Shown piece by piece: positions 1 to 8,445 of a stretch of 64,000 nucleotides of DNA. A program made the translations under genes and the position numbers. The stretch's first letter is position 1. Each line of letters begins with the position of its first letter. Source of the DNA: Rhizobium leguminosarum bv. trifolii WSM1325 (GTDB lineage Bacteria > Pseudomonadota > Alphaproteobacteria > Rhizobiales > Rhizobiaceae); NCBI GenBank assembly GCA_000023185.1, contig CP001622.1:3529501-3593500 (forward strand), read 5' to 3'. Below the pieces are notes generated by a model. The model did no database searches. It was not told the DNA's origin and saw only the letters and a list, made by a program, of their open reading frames with translations.

Positions 1-180
1 GGTTGCAGCGTAAAGGGAAATCTTGAGATGGGGCGCGGCCTTCACGGCTTCATCGAGGAGGAGAAGCAGGCCGGTGGAATCGCTGCCGCCTGATATCGCG
101 ACGAGAATGCGCGCGGGGCTTTGAAGCGACGTGAGAAACTGGAGGATCGCCAGTTGAGGCGATGCGGCTTCCGGAGACAT
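1..180 (-). CDS. tilS: tRNA(Ile)-lysidine synthase, N-terminal part (runs off window)
   Basis: This is the first 60 residues of TilS, which uses ATP to attach lysine to C34 of the CAU-anticodon tRNA-Ile in the cytoplasm. Reading the minus strand from the ATG at 180 gives a protein with the PP-loop ATP-binding motif ISGGSDSTG at about residues 30-38, the N-terminal hallmark of the family. The gene begins only 11 bp after the cpoB stop codon, so it probably belongs to the end of the tol-pal transcript. The rest lies outside the window. Identification rests on the PP-loop and on the usual rhizobial order cpoB-tilS. Confidence 0.9.
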   Translation of the reverse strand, partial: MSPEAASPQLAILQFLTSLQSPARILVAISGGSDSTGLLLLLDEAVKAAPHLKISLYAAT

Positions 181-191
181 TCCGGAAGACC

Positions 192-1178
192 TTAGCAGGC
201 GAGGCGCTTCTGTTCGCTCGCAACCTTGCTTATGACGGCGCGAGAGGCCTTCGGATAACGCTTCGACACTTCGCGCAGCGTCGCGCAGGCCGTCTCGGTA
301 TTGTCGAGGGCGGCAAGCGACATGCCGAGCTTCAACAGCATTTCCGGCGCCTTTTCCGATGTGCCGTATTTCTGATGCGCATTGAGGAAGGTCTTGGCCG
401 CCTCATTGTACTTGCCCTGCGAATAGAGCGCTTCGCCGAGCCAGAAATTGGCGTCCGCTGCCCGCGCGCTGCTCGGGTAGTGGGTGATGTACTGCGTGAA
501 TTCCTGCTCGGCCGTGCTGTAATCACCGGATAGCACGTGGCCATAAGCGGCCTTGTACTGGTCGGCCTCGCTGCCGAGCGAGGCGGTCTGCTGCGGCGTT
601 TTGGTGTTGGCATCGGGGATCGGCCCGGAACCGATCGTGGCATTTTCGTCGACACTTCCGCCGATCGGATTGCCGTTCTGATCGAAATCGATCGAGCCGA
701 GCTCCTTCGGCGGCTGGCCAAGACCGCTATTCTCAGGCACGCTGGTGGAGGGAGCCGTTTCGGCTCCCTGCGGTGCTTGGATCACCTTGGCGATATCGTC
801 GCCGCCGGAGGCTGCCGGAGCGGCATCGGTCTCGCTCTTCTTGACAGGGGCCTTGGCGCCGCCGCCGGCACCGGTCTTTTCGAGCTGCTGGAAGCGGAAT
901 TCATTGTCTTCCTGCTGCTTGCGGATCGTCTCCTGCATCTGCAGAAGCTGAAAGCTCATCTCTTCGATCCGGCCGTTCAGCTGCCGCAACTGCTCTTCGA
1001 GCTGCTGCACGCGGACCTCTGCATCGCCGCTCTGCACCTTGATGACGGGCGCCGCCGCCTGGTTTTCCGCGGATCGGCCGCCGAGATGTAGCCCGAAGAA
1101 GGAGGCCGAATAGGCCACCCGTTCGCTTCCGGTCACAGCCGCGAGGCAGAGCATGCCTGCCACGACAAATTTCTTCAT
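192..1178 (-). CDS. cpoB: Tol-Pal system coordinator CpoB (YbgF)
   Basis: This 328-residue periplasmic protein coordinates Tol-Pal-driven outer-membrane constriction with peptidoglycan synthesis in known relatives. The sequence shows a signal peptide (MKKFVVAGMLCLAA, about residues 1-23), a trimerising coiled coil (about 50-100, with repeated QQLEEQLRQL-type heptads), a low-complexity linker rich in Ala, Pro and Ser, and a C-terminal TPR domain (about 205-325, for example ANFWLGEALYSQGKYNEAAKTF). The start at 1178 is chosen over the longer open frame to 1361 because it gives the signal peptide and is preceded by GGACAGGA. It follows pal, separated by a terminator-like hairpin. Confidence 0.93.
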   Translation of the reverse strand: MKKFVVAGMLCLAAVTGSERVAYSASFFGLHLGGRSAENQAAAPVIKVQSGDAEVRVQQLEEQLRQLNGRIEEMSFQLLQMQETIRKQQEDNEFRFQQLEKTGAGGGAKAPVKKSETDAAPAASGGDDIAKVIQAPQGAETAPSTSVPENSGLGQPPKELGSIDFDQNGNPIGGSVDENATIGSGPIPDANTKTPQQTASLGSEADQYKAAYGHVLSGDYSTAEQEFTQYITHYPSSARAADANFWLGEALYSQGKYNEAAKTFLNAHQKYGTSEKAPEMLLKLGMSLAALDNTETACATLREVSKRYPKASRAVISKVASEQKRLAC

Positions 1179-1288
1179 ATGTATCGTCCTGTCCCAGTGA
1201 TTCTTCGCACCTCGATGGCACGAACAGGAGATTTTTCCAATTGCTTTCAAAAAGCAACGGAGTCTGGCCAAAGTGTGGTCAAAAAGAA

Positions 1289-1313
1289 AAGGCGGCCCCA
1301 CGCGGGACCGCCT
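1289..1313 (-). terminator. Rho-independent terminator after pal
   Basis: A GC-rich inverted repeat (AAGGCGG(T)CCC / GGG(C)CGCCTT on the minus strand) is followed by a T-rich tail TTTTCTTTTTG. It lies between the pal stop at 1342 and the cpoB start at 1178, so it may attenuate rather than end the operon transcript. Confidence 0.75.
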
Positions 1314-1341
1314 TTCGAAAAAGCGAATTGTTGCTCGGCAA

Positions 1342-1875
1342 TTACATGCCGGCGCCGCCAAGCACGGTAACCGCGCGGCGGTTCTGCGACCAGCAGGAAA
1401 TATCGTCGCAGACGGCGACCGGACGTTCCTTGCCGTAGGAAATCGTCTTCAGGCGCTGCGCCGGGACGCCGCGCGAAGCGAGATAGTCCTTGGCGGCAGC
1501 CGCACGGCGGGCGCCGAGCGCGAGATTGTATTCGCGCGTGCCGCGTTCGTCGGCATGGCCTTCGACGGTGATCTGGTAATTCGGGTAGCGGCCGAGCCAC
1601 TGGGCCTGACGGTCGAGCGTCTGCGAGGCATCGGCGCGGATCGACGAGGAGTCGGTATCGAAGAAGATGCGGTCGCCGACATTGACCGTGAAGTCCTGGG
1701 CCGAGCCCGGCGTTGCAGCGCCGCCAGCACCGCTGCCGAGGCCGAGGTCGCCGGCGCTGTTCGGCGGCTTCTTGGCGCAGCTTGCGAGCGCGAGGCCGGC
1801 GATAAGCGCGATCATGACGGGGTTGCGGGCGAAATTCTGCATGCGGCTCATTGCCGGGGTATGAATTCGGCTCAT
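1342..1875 (-). CDS. pal: Peptidoglycan-associated lipoprotein Pal
   Basis: Pal is an outer-membrane lipoprotein that binds diaminopimelate-containing peptidoglycan and TolB. The 178-residue product has a signal peptide with the lipobox LASC (acylated Cys at about residue 33) and a C-terminal OmpA-like domain containing the peptidoglycan-binding motif ITVEGHADERGTREYN. The start at 1875 is supported by AAGGAG seven bases upstream; the open frame extends to 1923 and a second in-frame ATG lies eight codons in. It sits directly downstream of tolB. Confidence 0.96.
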   Translation of the reverse strand: MSRIHTPAMSRMQNFARNPVMIALIAGLALASCAKKPPNSAGDLGLGSGAGGAATPGSAQDFTVNVGDRIFFDTDSSSIRADASQTLDRQAQWLGRYPNYQITVEGHADERGTREYNLALGARRAAAAKDYLASRGVPAQRLKTISYGKERPVAVCDDISCWSQNRRAVTVLGGAGM

Positions 1876-2027
1876 GGCCGGTCTCCTTGCGATTTCATCA
1901 GGGTTTCCGGACAGTAACCGCACTCGGTTAACCGCCCCTCAAAGATTATGGTTAACAATTTGCTACTTTGTCCCTTGGCCGCTCGGTTCCATGACTTTGG
2001 GGCGACAAGAAGGCAGCAGCGCATCGC

Positions 2028-3335
2028 CTACTCCATAAGCGGCGACCAGGCGGGGTCGGAGCCGTAGGTCGGCGTCTTCACGAGCTGCTCGTTGTAACCG
2101 GTCAGATCGATCGAATAGAGCTGCGGACCGCCCGACCCCGCCGCCTGGCGGAAGAACATCAGCACACGGCCGTTCGGCGCCCAGGTCGGGCCCTCATTAT
2201 GGAAGCCGGTCGTCAGGATGCGCTCGCCGGACCCATCCGGCTTCATTACGCCGATCGAGAACTTGCCGCCAGCCTGTTTGGTGAAGGCGATGAGATCGCC
2301 GCGCGGCGACCAGACCGGCGTCGAATAAGAGCCGTCGCCGAAGGAAATACGGGTCTGGCCCGAGCCATCGGCATTCATCACGTAGATCTGCGGCTTTCCG
2401 CCGCGGTCGCTTTCGAAGCTGACGCGTGCGCCGTCAGGCGAATAGGAGGGCGACGTGTCGATCGCCGCCGTCGAGGTCAACCGCGTCGTCGTGCGCGAGC
2501 GCAGGTCCATCGTATAGATGTTGGAATTGGCATCCTGCTGCAGGCTCATGATCACCTTTTGACCATCAGGCGAAAAGCGCGGCGAGAATGTCATGCCGGG
2601 GAAATTGCCGACGACCTCGCGCTGCCCGGTTTCCAGCTGAAGCAGATAGACCCGCGGCTGCTGGTTGGCAAAGGACATGTAAGTGACTTCCTGCCGGCTC
2701 GGCGAGAAGCGCGGCGTCAGCACGAGATCGCTGCCATCCGTCAGCATCCGCACGTTGAAGCCATCCTGATCCATGATCGCCAGCTGGCGCTTGCGCTGCT
2801 GCTTGGTGCCGGATTCGGAGACGAAGACGACACGGGTGTCGAAATAACCTTCCTCACCAGTGATCTGCTTGTAGATCGCATCGGCGATGATGTGAGCCAC
2901 ACGGCGCCAGTTCTCCGGCTGCGTATAGAACTGCTGACCGGTCATCTGCTGCCCGGCGAACGGGTCCCACAGCCGGAATTCGGCGCGAAGACGGCCATCC
3001 GCTTCCTTGGTAACCCGGCCGGTAACCAGCGCCTGTGCGTTGATGACCTTCCAGTCCTCGAAGCGCGGCGAAGCGTCGGGATTAGAAATCTTCTCGATGA
3101 AGGCGGTTTTGTTGATGGGTGCGAAGAGACCGGACCGCTGCAAGTCGGCGGCGATGACTTGCGAGACCTGCGCCCCCATGTCGCCCTGGAAGTCAGTCAC
3201 CGCAATCGGCATCGGCTGGACATTGCCTTTTCGGATGTCGAGGGTGACCAGCGCGTTGGCCGGCGTTGCAAAGACGGCAGCGGTCATCAGACCCACTGCA
3301 ACCAAAATGGCGCGGAAAAAGGAACACTTTGTCAT
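2028..3335 (-). CDS. tolB: Tol-Pal system beta-propeller protein TolB
   Basis: TolB is the periplasmic component that links Pal to the TolA energy transducer. The 435-residue protein has a signal peptide ending near ATPANA (about residue 28), the TolB N-terminal domain, and then repeated PD40-type blades (for example [21 protein letters not shown] and [20 protein letters not shown]). Length matches the family. It is preceded by AAGG before the ATG and lies about 20 bp after the small broken TolA-like gene. Confidence 0.97.
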   Translation of the reverse strand: MTKCSFFRAILVAVGLMTAAVFATPANALVTLDIRKGNVQPMPIAVTDFQGDMGAQVSQVIAADLQRSGLFAPINKTAFIEKISNPDASPRFEDWKVINAQALVTGRVTKEADGRLRAEFRLWDPFAGQQMTGQQFYTQPENWRRVAHIIADAIYKQITGEEGYFDTRVVFVSESGTKQQRKRQLAIMDQDGFNVRMLTDGSDLVLTPRFSPSRQEVTYMSFANQQPRVYLLQLETGQREVVGNFPGMTFSPRFSPDGQKVIMSLQQDANSNIYTMDLRSRTTTRLTSTAAIDTSPSYSPDGARVSFESDRGGKPQIYVMNADGSGQTRISFGDGSYSTPVWSPRGDLIAFTKQAGGKFSIGVMKPDGSGERILTTGFHNEGPTWAPNGRVLMFFRQAAGSGGPQLYSIDLTGYNEQLVKTPTYGSDPAWSPLME

Positions 3336-3355
3336 ACCAAACAGCCTTTCAGCAT

Positions 3356-3768
3356 CTATGGAGTCGGATCGCCGGATTCAAAGTGCAGGACGACCTCGTT
3401 CCAGGATTCGTATTTTTCTTTCGGGGGCATCGGGAATGGCGACGAGCGCTGTACCGCCCGGAGAGCCGCAGCCGACAGGCCTTCTCGAGCAGCTTCTTTG
3501 CCGCCCGAGGCTGTTACCTCGGGTGAACCAACGATCGCCCCATTCTTGTCGAGCCGCAGATGGACGGTGATCACAACTCTGCCGCCCCTCGCCTGCCCGG
3601 AGGAACATTGAAGGAGGAAGCAATTGCGTGCTGTAAATCCATGGCTGACTTCTTGTAGGTCGCCGCGTCGACCGACTGTGCTAACGCCTCAGGCGCACAA
3701 GCCAGAATCGCTCCAAGCATGCTGGCGGCTGCAAAAGACTTGTTGCCATGGGACAGATCCGTCAGCAT
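3356..3768 (-). pseudogene. Second TolA C-terminal-domain protein, interrupted by a frameshift
   Basis: Two frames together read as one small periplasmic protein of about 137 residues. The first frame (3768 to stop at 3571) starts with MLTDLSHGN, has a hydrophobic signal-like stretch ending ALAQS, then QHAIASSFNVPPG. The second frame (to 3356) continues ARGGRVVITVHLRLDKNG and closely resembles the end of TolA next door (VIKVHMKLDKDG, later PKDKYEAWNEF versus PKEKYESWNEV). One base appears to be missing near 3600 within the run encoding PPG-(x)-ARGG. The start ATG abuts the tolA stop codon, which suggests translational coupling. It lacks the TolA membrane anchor and long Pro-rich stalk. It could be a true pseudogene, a sequencing error, or a frameshifted but functional gene. 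Confidence 0.7.
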
Positions 3769-4908
3769 CTAGATTCCCATAGAACTCGGATCGAAATTCA
3801 GGTCGAACTCATTCCAAGCCTCATACTTGTCCTTCGGAAGCATCGAGAAAGGGGCGGACTTCATGACAGCTCTATAGGCCCCGCCTTCCAACGCACGGCG
3901 TGTGGCATCGCTGCTACTGCCGCCCGATGATTCGACTTCTGGCTGACCAATAATATTACCATCCTTGTCGAGTTTCATGTGCACCTTGATGACCATGCCG
4001 GAAAGGCCTTCCATCCCCGGGGTGACAAGCCAATTGCCCTCGATCAAGCCGCGCACCGCATCTTCTTCGCTCTGGCTGAGCTTGGAACCACCGTTGCTCT
4101 TCTTCGCACCGAGCGATGCCTCCTGCGTCGAACGCTTGGCGCCGCCAGCGGAAGGGTCGGTCTTGTTCAGCAACGCCGCAACCTCGTCGGCATTGAAGTC
4201 GCTCTTCATCGCCGAAGCAGATTTCGCCGTTTCCTGCTTCTTGTCCGCCTTCTTCTTGTCGGTCGGCACGTCGGCGGTCTTCGGCTGGTCCGGGGTCTTT
4301 TCCGGAGGCTTTTCGGCGGGCTTCTGCGGTTCCGGCGGCTTTACCTGTGGCTTGGCGACTGGGGTCGGCACATTGTCCGGCAACGCCTCGGCGTCGGGCT
4401 TCGGCGGTTCCTCCGGCTTGGCCTGCTCTTCCGGCGGTTTTTCCTCCGGCTTCGGCGGCGTCACTTCGACGGGCTTCGGCGGCGGAATGGAAGCCACTTC
4501 TTTCGGCTGCTCGACTTCCGTTTCCTCCTTGACGATGTCCTTGACATCATTCGGCTTCGGATCGGTCTTCGGCATCGGCTTTTCGCTCGAATTCGCCGCG
4601 GCAGCTTCGCTATTGCTCGGCTTGGCGTTCGGCACCGGCGGCGTCTTCAGGTCGACATTGTTGTCTCCGGCGTTCTCCGCCGGTTGCGCGATCGGCGGCC
4701 GCGTCGTCGGCACGGGCGCGGAAATCTCCTTCTTCGGAGCCTTCTTGTCGCCTTGCTGCATCTGGGTAATGGATTCCACCGGCACCAGATCGACCGGCAT
4801 CGCCTCGAAATCCTCTACCTTGAAGGATTCCGGAGCGCCGAGCGATACCATCGCCCAGGTGAGCACCAGGCCGTGCAAAACAGCAGATGTGATGACACTG
4901 GCCTTCAT
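3769..4908 (-). CDS. tolA: Tol-Pal energy transducer TolA
   Basis: TolA spans the periplasm and transmits proton-motive energy from TolQR to TolB/Pal. The 379-residue product has one N-terminal membrane anchor (about 5-24, VITSAVLHGLVLTWAMVSL), a long stalk rich in Pro, Lys and Glu (about 55-230, repeated KPEEKPPEEQAKPEEPPKP-like units), and a C-terminal TolA-III/TonB-like domain (about 285-379). It begins 8 bp after tolR with no strong ribosome site, suggesting coupling. The adjacent 3356-3768 frame carries a second copy of domain III. Confidence 0.93.
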   Translation of the reverse strand: MKASVITSAVLHGLVLTWAMVSLGAPESFKVEDFEAMPVDLVPVESITQMQQGDKKAPKKEISAPVPTTRPPIAQPAENAGDNNVDLKTPPVPNAKPSNSEAAAANSSEKPMPKTDPKPNDVKDIVKEETEVEQPKEVASIPPPKPVEVTPPKPEEKPPEEQAKPEEPPKPDAEALPDNVPTPVAKPQVKPPEPQKPAEKPPEKTPDQPKTADVPTDKKKADKKQETAKSASAMKSDFNADEVAALLNKTDPSAGGAKRSTQEASLGAKKSNGGSKLSQSEEDAVRGLIEGNWLVTPGMEGLSGMVIKVHMKLDKDGNIIGQPEVESSGGSSSDATRRALEGGAYRAVMKSAPFSMLPKDKYEAWNEFDLNFDPSSMGI

Positions 4909-4916
4909 TTTGCGCG

Positions 4917-5372
4917 CTATTGGTCCTTCTTCTGCTGCGTCACGAGGCCGATATTCTTGAAGCCTGCGCCCTGAATACGGGCCATGACATCGGCGATGAC
5001 GCCATAAGGCGCGGTCGCATCGCCGCGCACGAAGATACGTTCGTTATAGCCGGTCGTGGCGATCGCCTCGAGCTTGGCGGCGATCTCCGCGGCCGGGATC
5101 GGCGTTTCCTGCAGGAACACCTCGCCGTCATTCTTGACGGAAATGGTGATCGGCTGTGTCTCGGAATTCAGCGCCTTGGCCTGCGTTTCCGGCAGGTCGA
5201 TCGGCACGCCGACGGTCATCATCGGTGCCGCGACCATGAAGATGATCAAAAGCACCAGCATGACGTCGACGAGCGGCGTCACGTTGATTTCGGAAATTAC
5301 GGCCCTGTTCCGACCGCCACGACGGCGGCGTCCGCCGCCCCCGCCGCCATTGCCTCCAACAGCCATACCCAT
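4917..5372 (-). CDS. tolR: Proton channel subunit TolR
   Basis: TolR forms the inner-membrane proton channel with TolQ. The 151-residue product has an unusual Gly- and Arg-rich cytoplasmic N-terminus (a run of six glycines within residues 7-14), one membrane helix (about 33-52, PLVDVMLVLLIIFMVAAPM) carrying the conserved proton-relaying Asp36, and a periplasmic ExbD-type domain. GGAG eight bases before the ATG fixes the start. It follows tolQ by 18 bp. Confidence 0.96.
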   Translation of the reverse strand: MGMAVGGNGGGGGGRRRRGGRNRAVISEINVTPLVDVMLVLLIIFMVAAPMMTVGVPIDLPETQAKALNSETQPITISVKNDGEVFLQETPIPAAEIAAKLEAIATTGYNERIFVRGDATAPYGVIADVMARIQGAGFKNIGLVTQQKKDQ

Positions 5373-5390
5373 GTCAGAATACTCCGTTGG

Positions 5391-6110
5391 TTACTGAGCG
5401 GCAGCGCGCGGCTGCAGTTTCTCGTCGATCTGGCGCGAAAGTATGGCGGAGAATTCATCCGCGAAACCTTCCATGCGGCCCGAAAGCTTGCCGGCATCGG
5501 CAGAGAACTTGTTATAGGCGATAACTGCCGGGATAGCGGCGACGAGGCCGATCGCGGTGGCAAGCAGCGCTTCGGCGATACCGGGCGCAACCACCGCAAG
5601 GTTGGTCGACTTCGAACCGGCGATCGCCTGGAACGAAGTCATGATGCCGACGACCGTGCCGAAGAGACCGATGAACGGCCCGGCCGAGCCGATGGTCGCG
5701 AGCGATCCAAGGCGGGCGCCGAGAAATTCGGTTTCACGGGCGAGCGTCACGTCCATCGCACGATCGATACGCATCTGCAGGCCGATCGGCGAGCGGGCGC
5801 CGCGTTCGAAGGATTTCTTCCACTCGCGCATCGCGGCCACGAAGATTGCCGCCAGCCCGGTATTGCTGCGTTCCGACAGCGAGCGATAGAGTTCTTCCAG
5901 CGACTGGCCCGACCAGAACACCTGCTCGAACTTGTCGAACTGGCGCCGCGCGCGGCCATAGGCAAGGTATTTGTCGATGACGATCGCCCACGTCCATACC
6001 GAGGCTGCGATGAGCCCGAGCATGACGAGCTTGACGACAATGCCGGCCTGCATGAAAAGCGACCAGAGGCTGACGTCCGTCGTTGCTGCTGCCAATCCTA
6101 CTTGTTCCAT
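5391..6110 (-). CDS. tolQ: Proton channel subunit TolQ
   Basis: TolQ is the MotA/TolQ/ExbB family component that with TolR converts the proton gradient into TolA movement. The 239-residue product shows three membrane segments (about 18-40, 130-160 and 170-195) and the family signature in LATIGSAGPFIGLFGTVVGIM. It heads the tolQRA-tolB-pal series and is separated from ybgC by 375 bp, so it may have its own promoter. Confidence 0.96.
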   Translation of the reverse strand: MEQVGLAAATTDVSLWSLFMQAGIVVKLVMLGLIAASVWTWAIVIDKYLAYGRARRQFDKFEQVFWSGQSLEELYRSLSERSNTGLAAIFVAAMREWKKSFERGARSPIGLQMRIDRAMDVTLARETEFLGARLGSLATIGSAGPFIGLFGTVVGIMTSFQAIAGSKSTNLAVVAPGIAEALLATAIGLVAAIPAVIAYNKFSADAGKLSGRMEGFADEFSAILSRQIDEKLQPRAAAQ

Positions 6111-6485
6111 TGGTCCAAAATCCCCGAATCCAAACGCCCGGCGCTAGACCGGGCGGCACAAACTGATCTCGCAAGAAGTGTCCGGCGGCCGCCGCCCAAA
6201 GCCCTGGTCAAACTTCCAAGCTCATCTTCCGCCTTCTTGCCGTCAAATTTGGTCAAAGGAAGGCGTGCACCGCACAAACTCTGACTTTCCCAGTAAGACA
6301 CTATTATGGTTAATAGATCGTTAGTGCCGGACTGTGACAGTAAGCCTGTGTTTGGAAGATTTCGTTCCATGGATTACTTGACCGGAGCAAGGTCCGGCTG
6401 CCGAAAGAGCGCTCATCCTGCGGCGCGAGAATTCCTTCACATAAAACTCAAGTTCTGACAAGACCTGAATTTCAGGCGATTCTGA
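6111..6485. other. Non-coding gap between ybgC and tolQ
   Basis: No convincing gene is seen in these 375 bp; open frames here have neither a ribosome site nor a recognisable product. The stretch is AT-richer than its neighbours near 6295-6325. It contains TTAA-TAGATCG-TTAG at 6310-6324, one mismatch from a CtrA half-site pair, and short palindromes (CGGAGCAAGGTCCG near 6384, CCTGAATTTCAGG near 6463). It probably holds the tolQ promoter on the minus strand, but I cannot place it. Confidence 0.5.
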
Positions 6486-6941
6486 CTACAACGGCGTGCT
6501 GCCCTCCAGGAATTTCACCGCCAATGTTTCCGGTAGCCGCCTCGGTCGCCCCCGGGCGTTGATGACGGCGATGATCACCTTGGCGGCGATCAGCAGCGTC
6601 TCGCCCGAGCGGATCTGCTGATTGAGCACCATCTTGGCGCCGCCGGCTTTTTCCGTATGCGTCAGGATCGTCAGCACATCGTCCATGCGCGCCGGGCTCT
6701 TGAAGTCGATCTCCATGCGGTGGACGACGAAAACCAGCCCCTCCTCGTCGGCGCTGACGAGCTCGCGCTGCTCAACGCCGAGGCAGCGCAGATAATCGGT
6801 ACGGCCACGCTCCAGGAAATGCAGGTAGCGGGCGTGATAGACCAGGCCGGAAAAGTCCGTATCTTCATAATAGACCCGCTGCACGAGCCGGTGTCCGGCC
6901 TCCGTCAGCTCTCCCGAAATGGAAAAAGGGCGTTCCGTCAT
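6486..6941 (-). CDS. ybgC: Acyl-CoA thioesterase YbgC (tol-pal associated)
   Basis: YbgC is a hot-dog-fold thioesterase that hydrolyses acyl-CoA or acyl-ACP at the inner membrane and is linked to the tol operon in most proteobacteria. The 151-residue product carries the family motif YYEDTDFSGLVYHARY (about residues 24-39) with the catalytic Asp region, and LERGRTDYLR. The start at 6941 is chosen from GGAG seven bases upstream and the family length; the open frame reaches 7034 through a tandem repeat that is unlikely to be coding. Confidence 0.94.
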   Translation of the reverse strand: MTERPFSISGELTEAGHRLVQRVYYEDTDFSGLVYHARYLHFLERGRTDYLRCLGVEQRELVSADEEGLVFVVHRMEIDFKSPARMDDVLTILTHTEKAGGAKMVLNQQIRSGETLLIAAKVIIAVINARGRPRRLPETLAVKFLEGSTPL

Positions 6942-6982
6942 AATTTTCTCCAAACTGAGGTGCCCTCTTTGGCGCAACGCTT

Positions 6983-7025
6983 CCCGGCAGGCAAGCATTG
7001 AATGCCCGGCAGGCAAGCATTGAAT
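6983..7025. repeat. Tandem 22-bp repeat, two copies
   Basis: CCCGGCAGGCAAGCATTGAAT occurs at 6983-7003 and again at 7005-7025, separated by one G, giving a period of 22 bp. It lies in the divergent intergenic region between ybgC and sqdB, within about 60 bp of both starts. It may be a slipped-strand duplication or a duplicated regulator site. Confidence 0.85.
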
Positions 7026-7082
7026 AACTGTCACAATTCCTAACTATTCCCGACAACGAGCGACCAATCAGGAGACGATGCG

Positions 7083-8303
7083 ATGAAGATTGCGGTTATG
7101 GGCGGAGACGGTTTCATTGGCTGGCCAACGTCGCTGCATCTCTCCGATGCCGGGCACGACATCCATATCCTCGACAATCTCTCGCGCCGCTGGATCGACA
7201 CCGAACTCGGCGTTCAGTCGCTGACTCCGATGGATTCGATCCAGGAGCGCACCCGCATCTGGCATGCCGAAACCGGACGCCGCATCCACTTCAATCTGAT
7301 CGATCTCGCCAAGGATTACGAACTCCTGAAGAACTGGCTTTCCGAACATCGCCCGGATGCCGTCATCCATTTCGCCGAGCAGCGGGCCGCGCCCTATTCG
7401 ATGAAGAGCGACCGCCACAAGAACTACACCGTCAACAACAATGTCAGCGCCACGCACAACCTGCTGAACGCGCTGACGGAACTCAATCTCGATGCCCATC
7501 TCATCCATCTCGGCACCATGGGCGTCTACGGCTATTCGACGGTCGGCGCCGCGATTCCCGAAGGTTACCTGCCGGTCGGCATCGAAACCGCAGGCGGCGA
7601 GACGGTCAACCAGGAGATCCTCTACCCCTCCAATCCCGGCTCGATCTATCACATGACCAAGTGCCTGGATCAGCTTCTCTTCCAGTTCTATGCTAGGAAT
7701 GACGGCCTGAGGGTCACCGACCTGCACCAGGGCATCGTCTGGGGCACGCATACCGAGCAGACGCGCCGCCATGCGCAGCTGATCAACCGTTTCGACTATG
7801 ACGGCGACTACGGCACGGTGCTCAACCGCTTTCTCATCCAGGCGGCGATCGGCTATCCGTTGACGGTGCACGGTACCGGCGGCCAGACCCGCGCCTTCAT
7901 CCACATCCAGGATTCGGTGCGCTGCATCGAGCTGGCGCTGAAAAACCCGCCGGCCCGCGGCGCCCGCGTCGAGATCTTCAACCAGATGACCGAAACCCAC
8001 CGGGTGCGCGACCTCGCCGAGATGATCGCCAGGATGAGCGGCGCCAAGATTGCCTGGCTGCCCAACCCGCGCAAGGAAGCCGCCGAGAACGAGCTGATCG
8101 TCCGGAACGAAAAGTTCCGCGATCTCGGCCTCGAGCCGATCACGCTGGAAGCAGGCCTGCTCGGCGAAATCGTCGACGTCGCCAAGAAATTCGCCTATCG
8201 CGTCGACCGCGCGCGCGTTCCGGCCGTCTCCGCCTGGACTAAGGACATCGCCGCGACGATCAATCACGATCCGGAAGGCAAGCGGCTGAAATCCGTCTCG
8301 TGA
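7083..8303 (+). CDS. sqdB: UDP-sulfoquinovose synthase
   Basis: SqdB makes UDP-sulfoquinovose from UDP-glucose and sulfite, the head-group donor for the sulfolipid SQDG. The 406-residue protein is an extended-SDR enzyme with a Rossmann motif GGDGFIGWP (residues 7-15; the family has this variant rather than GxxGxxG), substrate residues in LIHLGTMGVYGYS (Thr145) and the catalytic pair Tyr189/Lys193 in SIYHMTKCLD. These fit the plant SQD1 arrangement. AGGAGACGATGCG precedes the ATG. It is the first gene of a sqdB-sqdD-sqdC series; SQDG replaces phospholipids when phosphate is short. Confidence 0.95.
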   Translation: MKIAVMGGDGFIGWPTSLHLSDAGHDIHILDNLSRRWIDTELGVQSLTPMDSIQERTRIWHAETGRRIHFNLIDLAKDYELLKNWLSEHRPDAVIHFAEQRAAPYSMKSDRHKNYTVNNNVSATHNLLNALTELNLDAHLIHLGTMGVYGYSTVGAAIPEGYLPVGIETAGGETVNQEILYPSNPGSIYHMTKCLDQLLFQFYARNDGLRVTDLHQGIVWGTHTEQTRRHAQLINRFDYDGDYGTVLNRFLIQAAIGYPLTVHGTGGQTRAFIHIQDSVRCIELALKNPPARGARVEIFNQMTETHRVRDLAEMIARMSGAKIAWLPNPRKEAAENELIVRNEKFRDLGLEPITLEAGLLGEIVDVAKKFAYRVDRARVPAVSAWTKDIAATINHDPEGKRLKSVS

Positions 8304-8400
8304 GCGCGGGCGTGTTCATAATGGAAGGCTCCATAGAGACTCCCTTACCAAGTCAGTTTATGTGGGAAGGAGAGGGCATACAGTGTGAGCCCCCCTCTGC

Positions 8401-8428
8401 CCTGTCCTTGGGCCTGACCAAGGACAGG
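8401..8428. repeat. 10-bp perfect hairpin between sqdB and sqdD
   Basis: CCTGTCCTTG and CAAGGACAGG form a perfect 10-bp stem with an 8-base loop, ending 17 bp before the sqdD start. There is no following T run, so it is more likely an mRNA processing or stability element, or a repeat remnant, than a terminator. Confidence 0.7.
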
Positions 8429-8445
8429 AACAAGGAAGTGCGGCA

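Noticed and set aside
6098..6370. 90-residue minus-strand frame upstream of tolQ.
   Set aside because: No ribosome site or recognisable sequence, and it overlaps the tolQ start region.
7035..7060. Possible Pho box before sqdB (CTGTCAC half-site), expected because sulfolipid rises when phosphate is low.
   Set aside because: Only one half-site matches; the second half is poor.
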